Shown here one piece after another: positions 38,108 through 47,740 of a stretch of DNA of 64,000 nt. Within the stretch, counting starts at the first letter, position 1. Each line of letters opens with the position of its first letter. The stretch spans positions 45,034-109,033 of the forward strand of contig CAIKMD010000001.1 in assembly GCA_903828515.1 (NCBI GenBank), in the 5' to 3' direction. A program made the position numbers and the translations under genes. This DNA comes from an uncultured Rhodospirillales bacterium. Lineage in GTDB: Bacteria > Pseudomonadota > Alphaproteobacteria > ATCC43930 > CGMCC-115725. Below the pieces are notes generated by a model. It made no database searches. It was given only the letters and a program-made list of their open reading frames with translations, and was not told the DNA's origin.

Positions 38108-39061
38108 ATGAGCGAGCTCGATCGCAATGCGGATGTCGTCGTCGCCCGCGGGCTGACGAAGCGCTATGCCGGCGTCGCGGCGGTCGACGGCATCGACCTG
38201 ACCGTGCGGCGCGGCGAAATCTTCGGCCTGCTCGGCCCGAACGGCGCAGGAAAGACGACGACAATCCTGATGCTGCTGGGTCTCACCGAGAGCAATGGTG
38301 GCACCATCCAGGTCGCCGGCGCCGATCCGATGCGCGATCCGCTGGAAGTCAAACGCCATGTCGGATATCTGCCCGATGCGGTGGGTTTTTACGACAATCT
38401 CACCGCGCGCCGTAACCTGCGTTACACCGCTCGGCTTTCGGGGCTCTCGCGCGATGAAGCGGAGACCCGGATCAGCGATGCGTTGGCGCGCGTCCGCCTC
38501 GCCGACGTGGCGGACAACCAGGTCGCGACCTATTCGCGCGGCATGCGTCAGCGCCTCGGCCTTGCCGAAGTGATGATGAAACGCGCCGAGCTTGCCATCC
38601 TCGACGAGCCAACCTCGGGCCTCGATCCGCAGGCGACGTTTGAGTTGCTCGACATGATCCGCGGCTTGAAAGCGGACAACATCGCCGTGCTGATCTCGTC
38701 GCATCTTCTCGACCGGGTACAGGCCGTGTGCGACCGCGTCGCCCTGTTCAGCCACGGCAAGGTCGTGCTCGAAGGCACGGTCGGTGAATTGGCGCGGCAG
38801 GTCTTGGGCGGTGGCTATGCGGTCGAGATCGAGGCGACGGGCCCTAATCTCCCGACACTCCTCGCCGGCATCCCCGGCGTGCAGCGCGTCACCGATTCGG
38901 GCGACGGCAAATTCCAGCTTGTTGCCGCGCGCGACATTCGCGCCGAACTCGGCAAGGCGATCATCGGTGCGGGCGGCTCGTTGATGCGGCTCGACCATAT
39001 CGAGCCCAGTCTCGATACGATCTATCGGCATTATTTCGAGGGCGATCATGGCGCGGCGTAG
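38108..39061 (+). CDS. ABC transporter ATP-binding protein (ABC-2 export type)
   Basis: A 317-aa ATPase. The Walker A is GPNGAGKTT, the Q-loop region GYLPDAVGFYDNLT, the signature YSRGMRQRLGLAEV, Walker B AILDEPTSGLDP, then the switch histidine in SSHLLD. The C-terminal extension after about 215 is typical of the NosF/CcmA-like export group. It overlaps the permease gene by 14 bp and follows the NEW3-domain gene. The ATG at 38108 is preferred because everything upstream overlaps the preceding gene. Confidence 0.93.
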   Translation: MSELDRNADVVVARGLTKRYAGVAAVDGIDLTVRRGEIFGLLGPNGAGKTTTILMLLGLTESNGGTIQVAGADPMRDPLEVKRHVGYLPDAVGFYDNLTARRNLRYTARLSGLSRDEAETRISDALARVRLADVADNQVATYSRGMRQRLGLAEVMMKRAELAILDEPTSGLDPQATFELLDMIRGLKADNIAVLISSHLLDRVQAVCDRVALFSHGKVVLEGTVGELARQVLGGGYAVEIEATGPNLPTLLAGIPGVQRVTDSGDGKFQLVAARDIRAELGKAIIGAGGSLMRLDHIEPSLDTIYRHYFEGDHGAA

Positions 39062-40010
39062 CGGCTCGGTCTTTACCGGATGCGGCACGGTTTTCCTCAA
39101 GGAATTGGCCGATCATCTCGGCAGCGGCCGGATGCGCATTCTCGAATGGCTCGTCCTGCTGACCGGAATCGGCGCGGTCTACACCGCAATCCAGGACTTG
39201 AAAACCACCACGTCGCAGGACCCGTTCCTGTTCCTGCGCCTCTTCACCAATGCGCATGACCCGCTGCCGTCCTTCATGGCGGTGTTGGGATTCCTCATTC
39301 CCCTCGTCGCGATCGGCCTCGGCTTCGATGCGGTGAACGGCGAGTTCAACCGCCGCACCATGAGCCGCATCCTCGCCCAGCCGGTCTATCGCGACGCGCT
39401 GCTGATGGGAAAATTCTTCGCCGGGTTGGCGACGCTCGCGGTGGCGCTGGTATCGCTCTGGCTACTTATCATCGGTCTCGGGCTGATTATGCTGGGCGTG
39501 CCACCCTCGGGCGAAGAGGTGATGCGCGGCGGCGCCTTCCTGGTCGTGTCGCTCGCTTATGGCGGGTTGTGGCTCGCGCTCGCGATGCTCTGTTCGGTGA
39601 TCTTCCGCGCGCCCGCGACCTCGGCGTTGAGCGCGCTCGGACTCTGGCTGTTGATGAGTGTGCTGTGGCCGTTGCTGTCGCGCTTCCTGACCGAGGCGAT
39701 TTTTCCGACCACACAACTGACCTTGCTGACCGGCCCAAGCTACAACCAGATCGTGTTCCAACAGATGCTGGCGCGGCTCTCGCCTAACACGCTCTTTGCC
39801 GAATCGCTGCTCGGGATTCTCGATCCCTCGACCCGCGCCTTGGGCCCCGTGTTCATGACACAGCTGGAAGGCGCCGTGATGGGCAATCCGCTGCCGCTCG
39901 GGCAGAGCCTTCTTCTCATCTGGCCGCAGGTCACCGGCCTCATCGCCGGCGTGATCGTGATGTTCGTCGCGGCCTATATCGTGTTTCAGCGCCAGGAAGT
40001 GCGCGCTTAG
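39048..40010 (+). CDS. ABC-2 type permease (NosY-like)
   Basis: A 320-aa membrane protein with six predicted helices, containing the family elements FLKELADHLGSGRMRILEW at the start and FDAVNGEFNRRTMSRILAQPVYRDALLMGKF after the second helix, as in NosY-type permeases. With the ATPase it forms an exporter of unknown substrate. The stop overlaps the stop of the convergent solute-binding protein gene. Confidence 0.88.
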   Translation: MARRSGSVFTGCGTVFLKELADHLGSGRMRILEWLVLLTGIGAVYTAIQDLKTTTSQDPFLFLRLFTNAHDPLPSFMAVLGFLIPLVAIGLGFDAVNGEFNRRTMSRILAQPVYRDALLMGKFFAGLATLAVALVSLWLLIIGLGLIMLGVPPSGEEVMRGGAFLVVSLAYGGLWLALAMLCSVIFRAPATSALSALGLWLLMSVLWPLLSRFLTEAIFPTTQLTLLTGPSYNQIVFQQMLARLSPNTLFAESLLGILDPSTRALGPVFMTQLEGAVMGNPLPLGQSLLLIWPQVTGLIAGVIVMFVAAYIVFQRQEVRA

Positions 40011-40996
40011 TTCGTTTTGACGCCGGCCAGTTTCAGATAGCGCTGATCGACGAAACGGCCGGGTGCGGGCAGCGGGCCCTTGAGTACGCCGGCCTCGCCC
40101 ATGAAGGCGATGACCTGCGCCAATCCCTTCAGATCGAGTTCGCCCGCGCGCGGCAGCACGCCGCGATCCGACTTGAAATAAAGATCGAGGATCGCGTGCG
40201 CCGTCGCGTCGGACGCACCGGTGCCGTCGACGATAATCTTGGCCACATCGTTGCGATGGGCGGGATCGCGGATGAAACGGAACGAGGACGCCAACCCGCG
40301 CAGGAACGAAACCAGCGTGGCCTGATTTGCCTTGGCCCAGACGCGCCGCGCGATTAGGACGGTGAATTCGAAATGGGCGACGGCGTCGGTCGACACGCCG
40401 AGCCGGTGATAGCCTTGCGCGATGGCGGCGAAATCCTCGGGCTGGCCCAAGGGCGTGCCGTCGCAGGCGCCGCTTTTGAGGCAATCGAGCCGCACCGGCG
40501 TTCCGACCAGTTCCTTCACCGTGTAGTCGGTGTCTTTGATGCCATGCTTTTCGATCAGCTTGCGCATCGAGATCGAGATGGTGTCGATCGCCAGTGACAA
40601 ACCGAGGGTTTTGCCTTTGAGATCGGCGAAGCTCTTGATCTCGGGCTTCACGATCAGGCTGTAGACCGGATTGGCCGAGGTCGCCGCAACCGCGACCGAA
40701 TTCGACGTGCCGTCGGCAACCGCCTGAATGAAATAAGGCGTGGCACTCCCGCTCAGATCGACGTCGCCCTTGTCGAGGCGCTTCACCATCTGATCGGTGC
40801 CGCCGTCGAGCGGGACGAGCTGAAGCTTGATCCCCTCACGCGCGAAGAAGCCGCGCGCTTCGCCGACGAACCACGGCAGGGCGCCGAGGCTCTTGGCGGT
40901 CGACGGGACCTGCCCAACGCGCACGACCGTATCGGCCGATGCTGCGGTTGCGAAGCCGAAAACAGCGAGAACGATTGCCAGAAGCCCGCGCATCAT
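40007..40996 (-). CDS. ABC solute-binding protein, NMT1/SsuA-like
   Basis: A 329-aa periplasmic binding protein with a signal peptide (MMRGLLAIVLAVFGF, cleavage near ASA/DT). The mature part has the NMT1/SsuA pattern: GALPWFVGEARGFFAREGI, GGTDQMVKRLDKGDVDLSGS and KSFADLKGKTLGL. Relatives bind sulfonates, thiamine precursors, or aromatic acids. No permease or ATPase for it is adjacent. It ends 70 bp from the Rieske oxygenase, whose neighbourhood hints at an aromatic ligand. A GGGGAGGGG stretch precedes the start. Confidence 0.82.
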   Translation of the reverse strand: MMRGLLAIVLAVFGFATAASADTVVRVGQVPSTAKSLGALPWFVGEARGFFAREGIKLQLVPLDGGTDQMVKRLDKGDVDLSGSATPYFIQAVADGTSNSVAVAATSANPVYSLIVKPEIKSFADLKGKTLGLSLAIDTISISMRKLIEKHGIKDTDYTVKELVGTPVRLDCLKSGACDGTPLGQPEDFAAIAQGYHRLGVSTDAVAHFEFTVLIARRVWAKANQATLVSFLRGLASSFRFIRDPAHRNDVAKIIVDGTGASDATAHAILDLYFKSDRGVLPRAGELDLKGLAQVIAFMGEAGVLKGPLPAPGRFVDQRYLKLAGVKTN

Positions 40997-41079
40997 GACC
41001 CCTCCCCCAATATTATTGATTGCAAAATAGCACGGAAATGGGCGCCCGGTGCTATAGTCGGCAACCAGGGAGGACCGTC

Positions 41080-42096
41080 ATGTTCCTGCGCAATTGCTGG
41101 TATGTCGCCGCGGAATCGCGCGAAGTATCGCGTCAGCCTTTCGGGCGCGTCCTGCTCAACGAACCGGTCGTGCTCTATCGCCGCGAAGACGGTTCACCGG
41201 TCGCACTCGAAGACCGCTGCTGCCATCGCCGCGCGCCGCTTCATCTCGGCACGCTGATCGGCGACCGGCTGCGTTGCGGCTATCACGGTTTCACCTTCGA
41301 CACGTCCGGCACCTGCGTCGCGATCCCCGGCCAGGACAAGGTCGCCGCCGGCATCGGCGTCCGGTCCTATCCGGTCGCCGAGCGGCATCGCTATGTCTGG
41401 GTCTGGTTCGGCGAGAAAGAGAAAGCCGACCCGACTTTGATCCCCGACTTCTCCTACAACGACGACCCCGCCTGGGCGGCGGTCGGCGCGTGTCTTCACG
41501 TCGAGGCGAATTATTTACTGCTGGTCGAGAATTTGATCGACCTGTCGCATGTGCCCTTCGTGCATTCATCGACGATCGGCAGCGCCGAGGACACCAACCC
41601 TAAGCTCAAGACCGAACGCGGCGAGGGTTTCGTGCGCGTGACCCGCGACGCGCCCGGCATCTCGACGCCACCGTCGATGCGTGCCCTGGGCTTCGCGCCC
41701 GTTGTCGATCAAAGCAAGATCATCACTTTCAAGCCGGCCTCCAATATCTGGATCGATATACCGACCAAGGATGCGGCGCCGGTCGCAGGCCGCAACGAGC
41801 CGATGCAGCGCCGCGTGATGATCCTCAACGCGATCACGCCCGAGACCGAACGGAGCTGTCACTATTTCTGGGTCAATGCGCGCGACTTCGATCTGGGCGA
41901 TACCGAGCGTTCGGCGTTCTTTCTCAAGACCGTCACCCAGGCCTTCAACGAGGACAAGAATATCCTCGAGGCGCAGCAGAAGAACATCGAACTCGACCCG
42001 AAGGCGCCGACGCTCAACGTCAACGCCGATTGGGGCGGCGTTCAGGCCGTCCGGATGATGGACGGCCTGATCACGGCGGAAACCGCCAGGGCCTAA
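41080..42096 (+). CDS. Rieske aromatic oxygenase alpha subunit, VanA/phthalate dioxygenase-like
   Basis: A 338-aa terminal oxygenase. The Rieske cluster ligands are C-x-H in DRCCHRRAPL and C-x2-H in CGYHGF; the mononuclear iron site is NLIDLSHVPFVH. The length and layout fit vanillate O-demethylase oxygenase and phthalate-type oxygenases. Placed next to a protocatechuate 4,5-cleavage operon, it may supply protocatechuate, for example from vanillate. No ferredoxin reductase is adjacent. AGGGAGG lies before the ATG at 41080. Confidence 0.85.
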   Translation: MFLRNCWYVAAESREVSRQPFGRVLLNEPVVLYRREDGSPVALEDRCCHRRAPLHLGTLIGDRLRCGYHGFTFDTSGTCVAIPGQDKVAAGIGVRSYPVAERHRYVWVWFGEKEKADPTLIPDFSYNDDPAWAAVGACLHVEANYLLLVENLIDLSHVPFVHSSTIGSAEDTNPKLKTERGEGFVRVTRDAPGISTPPSMRALGFAPVVDQSKIITFKPASNIWIDIPTKDAAPVAGRNEPMQRRVMILNAITPETERSCHYFWVNARDFDLGDTERSAFFLKTVTQAFNEDKNILEAQQKNIELDPKAPTLNVNADWGGVQAVRMMDGLITAETARA

Positions 42097-43043
42097 CGGC
42101 CGGCGTTGAGGTCCTGTTCGAGTTTGTTCAGCGTGCGCATCGCGTCGACGCATTGCTTCACGCTCGATTTCGGCTCGCGCTTTTCCTTGATCGCGGCGAA
42201 GAACTCGCGATCCTCGAGCTCGATCCCGTTCATCGAGACGTCGACCTTCGACAGATCGATTACCTGGTCCTTGCCGTCCGACAGGTCGTCGTAATAGGCC
42301 TTGTAGGTGCCGTTGTCGCAGATGTAGCGGAAGAACGAGCCTTGCGGCGCGTTGTTGTTGAACGACAGCGACAGGGTCAGGATCGGCCCCGACGGCGCCT
42401 TCAACTGGATGCTCATATCCATCGCGATTTTCAGCTCGGGATGCATCGGGCCCTGAATCGCATGCGCGATCGAGGGCAATTCACCGGTCTGCCACTGAAA
42501 CAGATCGACGGTGTGGCAGGCGTGATGCCAGAGCAGATGGTCGGTCCAGGTCCGCGCCTGCCCGACCGCGTTCATGTTGGTACGGCGGAAGAAATAGGTC
42601 TGTACGTCCATCTGCTGAATCTTCAGCTCGCCGGCCGTGATCTTGTTATGGACGTATTGGTGGCTCGGGTTGAAGCGGCGGACATGGCCGCCCATCGCGA
42701 CGACGCCAGTCTGTTTCGCGACATGCTCGATCTCCTCGGAATCGGCAATGCTGTCGGCGATCGGAATTTCGATCAGGACATGCTTGCCGGCACGCATCGA
42801 CTGGATCGCCTGCGCGGCGTGAACCTGGGTCGGACTGGCGAGGATCACCGCCTCGACGCCCGGCTGTTTGAGGCTTTCGCCGAGATCGGTCGTCCAATGC
42901 GGAATCTTCCACTTCTTGGCGACTTCTTCCGTGCCGGCGGGACGGCCGCCCGCGAGGGTCACGACCTCGATGCCTGGGATGTTCTGGATGGCTTCGAGAT
43001 GTTTGATGCCGAATGCGCCTTGGCCGGCGAGACAGATCTTCAT
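42093..43043 (-). CDS. ligC: 4-carboxy-2-hydroxymuconate-6-semialdehyde dehydrogenase
   Basis: NADP-dependent Gfo/Idh/MocA-type enzyme oxidising the ring-cleavage product CHMS to 2-pyrone-4,6-dicarboxylate. The 316-aa product matches LigC in length and has the nucleotide fold GQGAFGIKHLEAI, the EIPIADS segment and the HHACHTVDLFQW block. It is the last gene of a six-gene minus-strand operon, 12 bp after ligB. Its stop overlaps the stop of the convergent Rieske gene. Confidence 0.9.
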   Translation of the reverse strand: MKICLAGQGAFGIKHLEAIQNIPGIEVVTLAGGRPAGTEEVAKKWKIPHWTTDLGESLKQPGVEAVILASPTQVHAAQAIQSMRAGKHVLIEIPIADSIADSEEIEHVAKQTGVVAMGGHVRRFNPSHQYVHNKITAGELKIQQMDVQTYFFRRTNMNAVGQARTWTDHLLWHHACHTVDLFQWQTGELPSIAHAIQGPMHPELKIAMDMSIQLKAPSGPILTLSLSFNNNAPQGSFFRYICDNGTYKAYYDDLSDGKDQVIDLSKVDVSMNGIELEDREFFAAIKEKREPKSSVKQCVDAMRTLNKLEQDLNAGR

Positions 43044-43055
43044 GGTGTCGGTCCT

Positions 43056-44289
<1,234 letters not shown>

Positions 44290-44299
44290 TCCGCTCTCC

Positions 44300-45178
44300 T
44301 CACGTTGCCCAATAGAGACGCAGCGGATTATCGACCAGCAGCTTTTCCTGCAGATCGGCGGTCGGCGCGATCTTCGGAATCATGTCGACCAGCATCCCGT
44401 CATCCGGCATGTGGCTGGTCATGTTGGGATGCGGCCAATCGGTTCCCCAGAGCACGCGGCCGGGAATACGCTCGACGATGGCGCGCGCATAGGGCACCAC
44501 GTCGTCATAGGGCGGGCCCTTGGCCGAGATGCGCTCGGGGCCCGTGACCTTCACATAGATGTTCCGGTTTTCGGTGACCATCTTCAGATAGTCCTGAAAA
44601 TCGGGATGATCGATGCCCTTCTTCACATCGGGCACCGACATGTGATCGAGCACGATGGTGGTCGGCAGCGCGTCGAGGAAGGGCTTCATGGCGCGAAAGC
44701 TGACCGCCTCGAAATAGACCACGGTGTGCCAGCCGAGCGGTTCGATCTTTTCGGCGAGGTTGAGATAGACGTCGTGCGGCACCGAGGTGTCAACGAGACG
44801 CGGCAGGAAATTGAACCGGATGCCGCGAATGCCGGCTTCGTCCATGTCCTTCAGCTCGGCCATGCTGATATCGGGCTTCACCACCGCGATGCCGCGCGCC
44901 TCGCCGTCCGACGCGCGCAACGCATCGATCGTCGCGGTGTTGTCGGTGCCGTGGCACGAGGCCTGCACGATCACGTTGCGCGAAAAGCCGATGAAATCGC
45001 GCAGCTTGAAGAGGTCTTCCTTCGATGCGTCATAGGGCGTGTATTTGCGCTCGGGCGCGAACGGAAACTTCGCCGCCGGACCGAAGACATGGCAATGCGC
45101 ATCGACCGCGCCGGGCGGCGCCTTGAATGTCGGCTTCGTCGGGTTGAGGCAGTAGGATTTGAAATCCCCGTCGGTCAT
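44300..45178 (-). CDS. ligI: 2-pyrone-4,6-dicarboxylate lactonase
   Basis: Amidohydrolase-superfamily enzyme that opens 2-pyrone-4,6-dicarboxylate to 4-oxalomesaconate. The 292-aa product has the metal-free type GAVDAHCHVFGP, QASCHGTDN, RGIRFNF, and LWGTDWPHPN near the C-terminus. The ATG at 45178 overlaps the pcaC-like stop (ATGA) and fits the family length; longer forms would run into that gene. It performs the step after LigC. Confidence 0.92.
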   Translation of the reverse strand: MTDGDFKSYCLNPTKPTFKAPPGAVDAHCHVFGPAAKFPFAPERKYTPYDASKEDLFKLRDFIGFSRNVIVQASCHGTDNTATIDALRASDGEARGIAVVKPDISMAELKDMDEAGIRGIRFNFLPRLVDTSVPHDVYLNLAEKIEPLGWHTVVYFEAVSFRAMKPFLDALPTTIVLDHMSVPDVKKGIDHPDFQDYLKMVTENRNIYVKVTGPERISAKGPPYDDVVPYARAIVERIPGRVLWGTDWPHPNMTSHMPDDGMLVDMIPKIAPTADLQEKLLVDNPLRLYWAT

Positions 45179-45570
45179 GACGTTTTTCCCTTGTCCATGT
45201 CGGCAAAAACTTGTTGGGCGCGGTTGAAGGCCGACATCGCCGCCGGCACGCCGGCATAAACCGCCGCCTGCATCAGCACCTCCTTCAATTCGTCGCGCGA
45301 GACGCCGGTGTTGACGGTCAGACCGATATGGGTTTGCAACTCGTCGAGCCGCCCCATCGCGGTCAGCATCGCGATCGTGATCATGTGGCGCGTCTTCTTG
45401 TCGAGGCCGGGGCGCGACCACACTTCGCCAAACGCGTATTGGGTGACGAACTCCATCCATTCTTCATTAAATGGGGTCACGCGTTTTTGCGCCTGTTCCA
45501 GTCGCTCGGCGCCCATCAGCGATTTTCGCATCGCCATGCCGCGTTCATAGGCCTTGCTGGTTTTATCCAT
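45175..45570 (-). CDS. pcaC: Carboxymuconolactone decarboxylase family protein (PcaC-like)
   Basis: A 131-aa CMD/AhpD-fold protein. The layout, AYERGMAMRKSLMGAE at the start, LDKKTRHMITIAML in the middle and the AAVYAGVPAAMSA block, is that of 4-carboxymuconolactone decarboxylase of the beta-ketoadipate pathway. No CxxC redox pair is present, so it is not an AhpD peroxidase partner. It sits between pcaD-like and ligI genes although its substrate is not an intermediate of the 4,5-cleavage route. Confidence 0.85.
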   Translation of the reverse strand: MDKTSKAYERGMAMRKSLMGAERLEQAQKRVTPFNEEWMEFVTQYAFGEVWSRPGLDKKTRHMITIAMLTAMGRLDELQTHIGLTVNTGVSRDELKEVLMQAAVYAGVPAAMSAFNRAQQVFADMDKGKTS

Positions 45571-45580
45571 CGCGTTGCCC

Positions 45581-46372
45581 CTAGCGGCCGAGGAATTCCG
45601 TGATCGCCTTGGTCACCGCCCCGCCCTGCTCGATCGGCACGATATGCGCGGCCTGCGGGACGATGACCAGTTTCGAACCCTTGATCGCTTCGTGCAGTTC
45701 GCGCGCTTCGGCGACGGTCGTCGCGGGATCCTGCTCGCCGACAATGATCAGGGTCGGCGTGGTGATCTTCTTGTCGTCCTCGCGCAGATCCATGCGACGG
45801 ATCGCGTGCGAGCAGCCGACATAGCCAGCCACCGGCGTGCGCACGAACATGTTGCGGATGCCCTTGATCGCCTCGGGATTGCTCTGATGGAACGGCGGGG
45901 TGAACCAGCGCACCAGGGTCGCGTCGGCGAGGCTCTCGAGGCTATTGGTCTTGTTGGCGATGGCGATGCGCTCGTTCCACACCGCCGGGTTCATGTGCGC
46001 CGCGGTGTCGCAGAGGATCAGCCCGTTCAGAAACTCGGGCGCCTTGGCGGCAAGGTTCTGGCCCAGCATGCCGCCGACCGAGAGACCGCAAAGCGTGACG
46101 CGTTTGAGGCCCAGCGCCTGGATCAACGCAATCGCGTCGTCCGCGAGCTGTTCCATCGAATACCCGGCATCGCCCGCATCCGGTGCGTCGGTCAGGCCAT
46201 GGCCGCGCGTGTCGTAGCGCAGGACGCGGTATTTCGCGCGCAACGAAGCCGCCTGGGTGTCCCAGATCGCGAGACTGGTCCCCAGCGAATTCGAGAACAT
46301 CACGACCGGCGCGTCTTCCGGACCTTCGAGCAGGTAATGGACCGTAATGTCGCGAACCCGGACAAAAGGCAT
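45581..46372 (-). CDS. pcaD: 3-oxoadipate enol-lactonase-like alpha/beta hydrolase
   Basis: A 263-aa alpha/beta hydrolase closely resembling PcaD: SNSLGTSLAIWD, RYDTRGHGLTDAP, the nucleophile elbow GLSVGGMLGQ, the acid in VGEQDPATT and the histidine in AAHIVPIEQ. PcaD opens 3-oxoadipate enol-lactone in the ortho-cleavage pathway. Here it is the first gene of the operon that encodes the meta-type lig enzymes, 10 bp before pcaC. The 136 bp upstream separate it from the divergent MetE-like gene. Confidence 0.85.
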   Translation of the reverse strand: MPFVRVRDITVHYLLEGPEDAPVVMFSNSLGTSLAIWDTQAASLRAKYRVLRYDTRGHGLTDAPDAGDAGYSMEQLADDAIALIQALGLKRVTLCGLSVGGMLGQNLAAKAPEFLNGLILCDTAAHMNPAVWNERIAIANKTNSLESLADATLVRWFTPPFHQSNPEAIKGIRNMFVRTPVAGYVGCSHAIRRMDLREDDKKITTPTLIIVGEQDPATTVAEARELHEAIKGSKLVIVPQAAHIVPIEQGGAVTKAITEFLGR

Positions 46373-46508
46373 CTGGCAGCTCCCTTATCGTATTTAGGGA
46401 CGAAAATTAGGAGGCTTCGACGGGGAATTCCAGTGCGGCTTATCAGCCCACGGCTTGATTTTGCCCGTGCCCACCACGACACTCCGCCGCCAAACGGAGG
46501 TTACCCTG

Positions 46509-47624
46509 ATGGCACAACGCACCGCCCCACCCTTTCGCGCCGACCACGTCGGCAGCCTGCTGCGCCCGCAAAAGCTGATCGACGCGCGGCTCAAATTCGA
46601 CAAACACGAGATGCCGGTCGAGGAATTCCGCCGGATCGAGCAGGAATCCGTGCGCGAAGTGGTCAAGCTGCAGGAGGATATCGGCCTCCAGCTCGCGACC
46701 GACGGCGAGTATCAGCGCTCGTCCTGGCACCGCGACTTCCTGCAGCAGATCGGCAACGTGAAGATGGTGCAGAACAACCTCAAGCTGCGCTTTCACACCC
46801 ATGAAGGCGACACCGAGATGACGCCGCCGGGCTTTCGCGTCGAGGGCAAGCTGCACCGGCCGCACCCGATCTTCGTCGATCATTTCAAGTATCTGAAATC
46901 GGTCTGTCATGTGACGCCGAAAATCACCATTCCCTCGCCTTCGAACATCCATTTCCGCGGCGGACGGCAATCGATCAGCCAGGAAGCCTATCCGGATATG
47001 GCCGATTTCTATGACGATCTCGCCAAGGTCTATCGCGAGGAGGTCGCCGATCTAGCCGCCGCCGGTTGCCGCTACCTGCAATTGGACGAGGTCAATTTCG
47101 CCTATCTGTGCGATCCCACCTTGCGCGAGCAGGTCCGCGCCATCGGCGAGGATCCCGAGACCCTGCCGCAGACCTACGCGAAGATGCTCAACGCCGTCAT
47201 CCAGGGCAAACCCGCCGACATGGTGGTGGCGATGCATCTCTGCCGCGGCAATTCGCGCTCGGCCTGGATCGCCGAAGGCGGTTACGAGCCGGTCGCCGAG
47301 GTTCTGTTCAACCAGGTCAATGTCGACGGGTATTTCCTCGAATACGACAGCCCGCGTGCCGGCGATTTCGCGCCGCTGCGTTTCGTGCCGAAGGGCAAGA
47401 CCATCGTCCTCGGCCTCGTCACGTCGAAGACGCCGCAACTCGAAAAGAAAGACGATCTCAAGCGCAAGATCGACGAAGCGGCGAAGTACTGCCCGATCGA
47501 ACAACTGGCGCTCAGCCCGCAATGCGGCTTCGCCAGCGTGCTCGAAGGCAACAAACTCACCGTCGCCGACGAGATCGCGAAGCTGAAACTGATCCTCGAC
47601 GTCTCCCGCGAAGTCTGGGGCTAA
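46509..47624 (+). CDS. MetE-like cobalamin-independent methyltransferase family protein
   Basis: A 371-aa protein corresponding to the catalytic (C-terminal) barrel of methionine synthase MetE, as in the YxjG/YxjH group. Elements are RADHVGSLLRP at the start, the zinc-type HLCRGNSR (His and Cys), QLDEVNFAYL, and the C-terminal SPQCGFAS with the third ligand cysteine. Homocysteine or another thiol is the likely methyl acceptor. Lying beside the lig operon, it may take methyl groups from methoxylated aromatics, but this is speculative. GGAGG precedes the ATG at 46509. Confidence 0.8.
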   Translation: MAQRTAPPFRADHVGSLLRPQKLIDARLKFDKHEMPVEEFRRIEQESVREVVKLQEDIGLQLATDGEYQRSSWHRDFLQQIGNVKMVQNNLKLRFHTHEGDTEMTPPGFRVEGKLHRPHPIFVDHFKYLKSVCHVTPKITIPSPSNIHFRGGRQSISQEAYPDMADFYDDLAKVYREEVADLAAAGCRYLQLDEVNFAYLCDPTLREQVRAIGEDPETLPQTYAKMLNAVIQGKPADMVVAMHLCRGNSRSAWIAEGGYEPVAEVLFNQVNVDGYFLEYDSPRAGDFAPLRFVPKGKTIVLGLVTSKTPQLEKKDDLKRKIDEAAKYCPIEQLALSPQCGFASVLEGNKLTVADEIAKLKLILDVSREVWG

Positions 47625-47643
47625 GCGTTTTCGGTTGCGCCGG

Positions 47644-47663
47644 CCCTGCCTCAACGGGCAGGG
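47644..47663 (+). terminator. Hairpin after the MetE-like gene
   Basis: CCCTGCC at 47644-47650 pairs with GGCAGGG at 47657-47663 across a six-base loop, 20 bp after the stop. Only two T residues follow, so it is a weak terminator candidate. Confidence 0.3.
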
Positions 47664-47740
47664 TTGGCGCGGCGCGCGGTTTCGGCATCCCAGCAAGAAT
47701 GACGGCCGGCGCCCCGTAAAGTTTTGGGGGAAGGCCTTCT

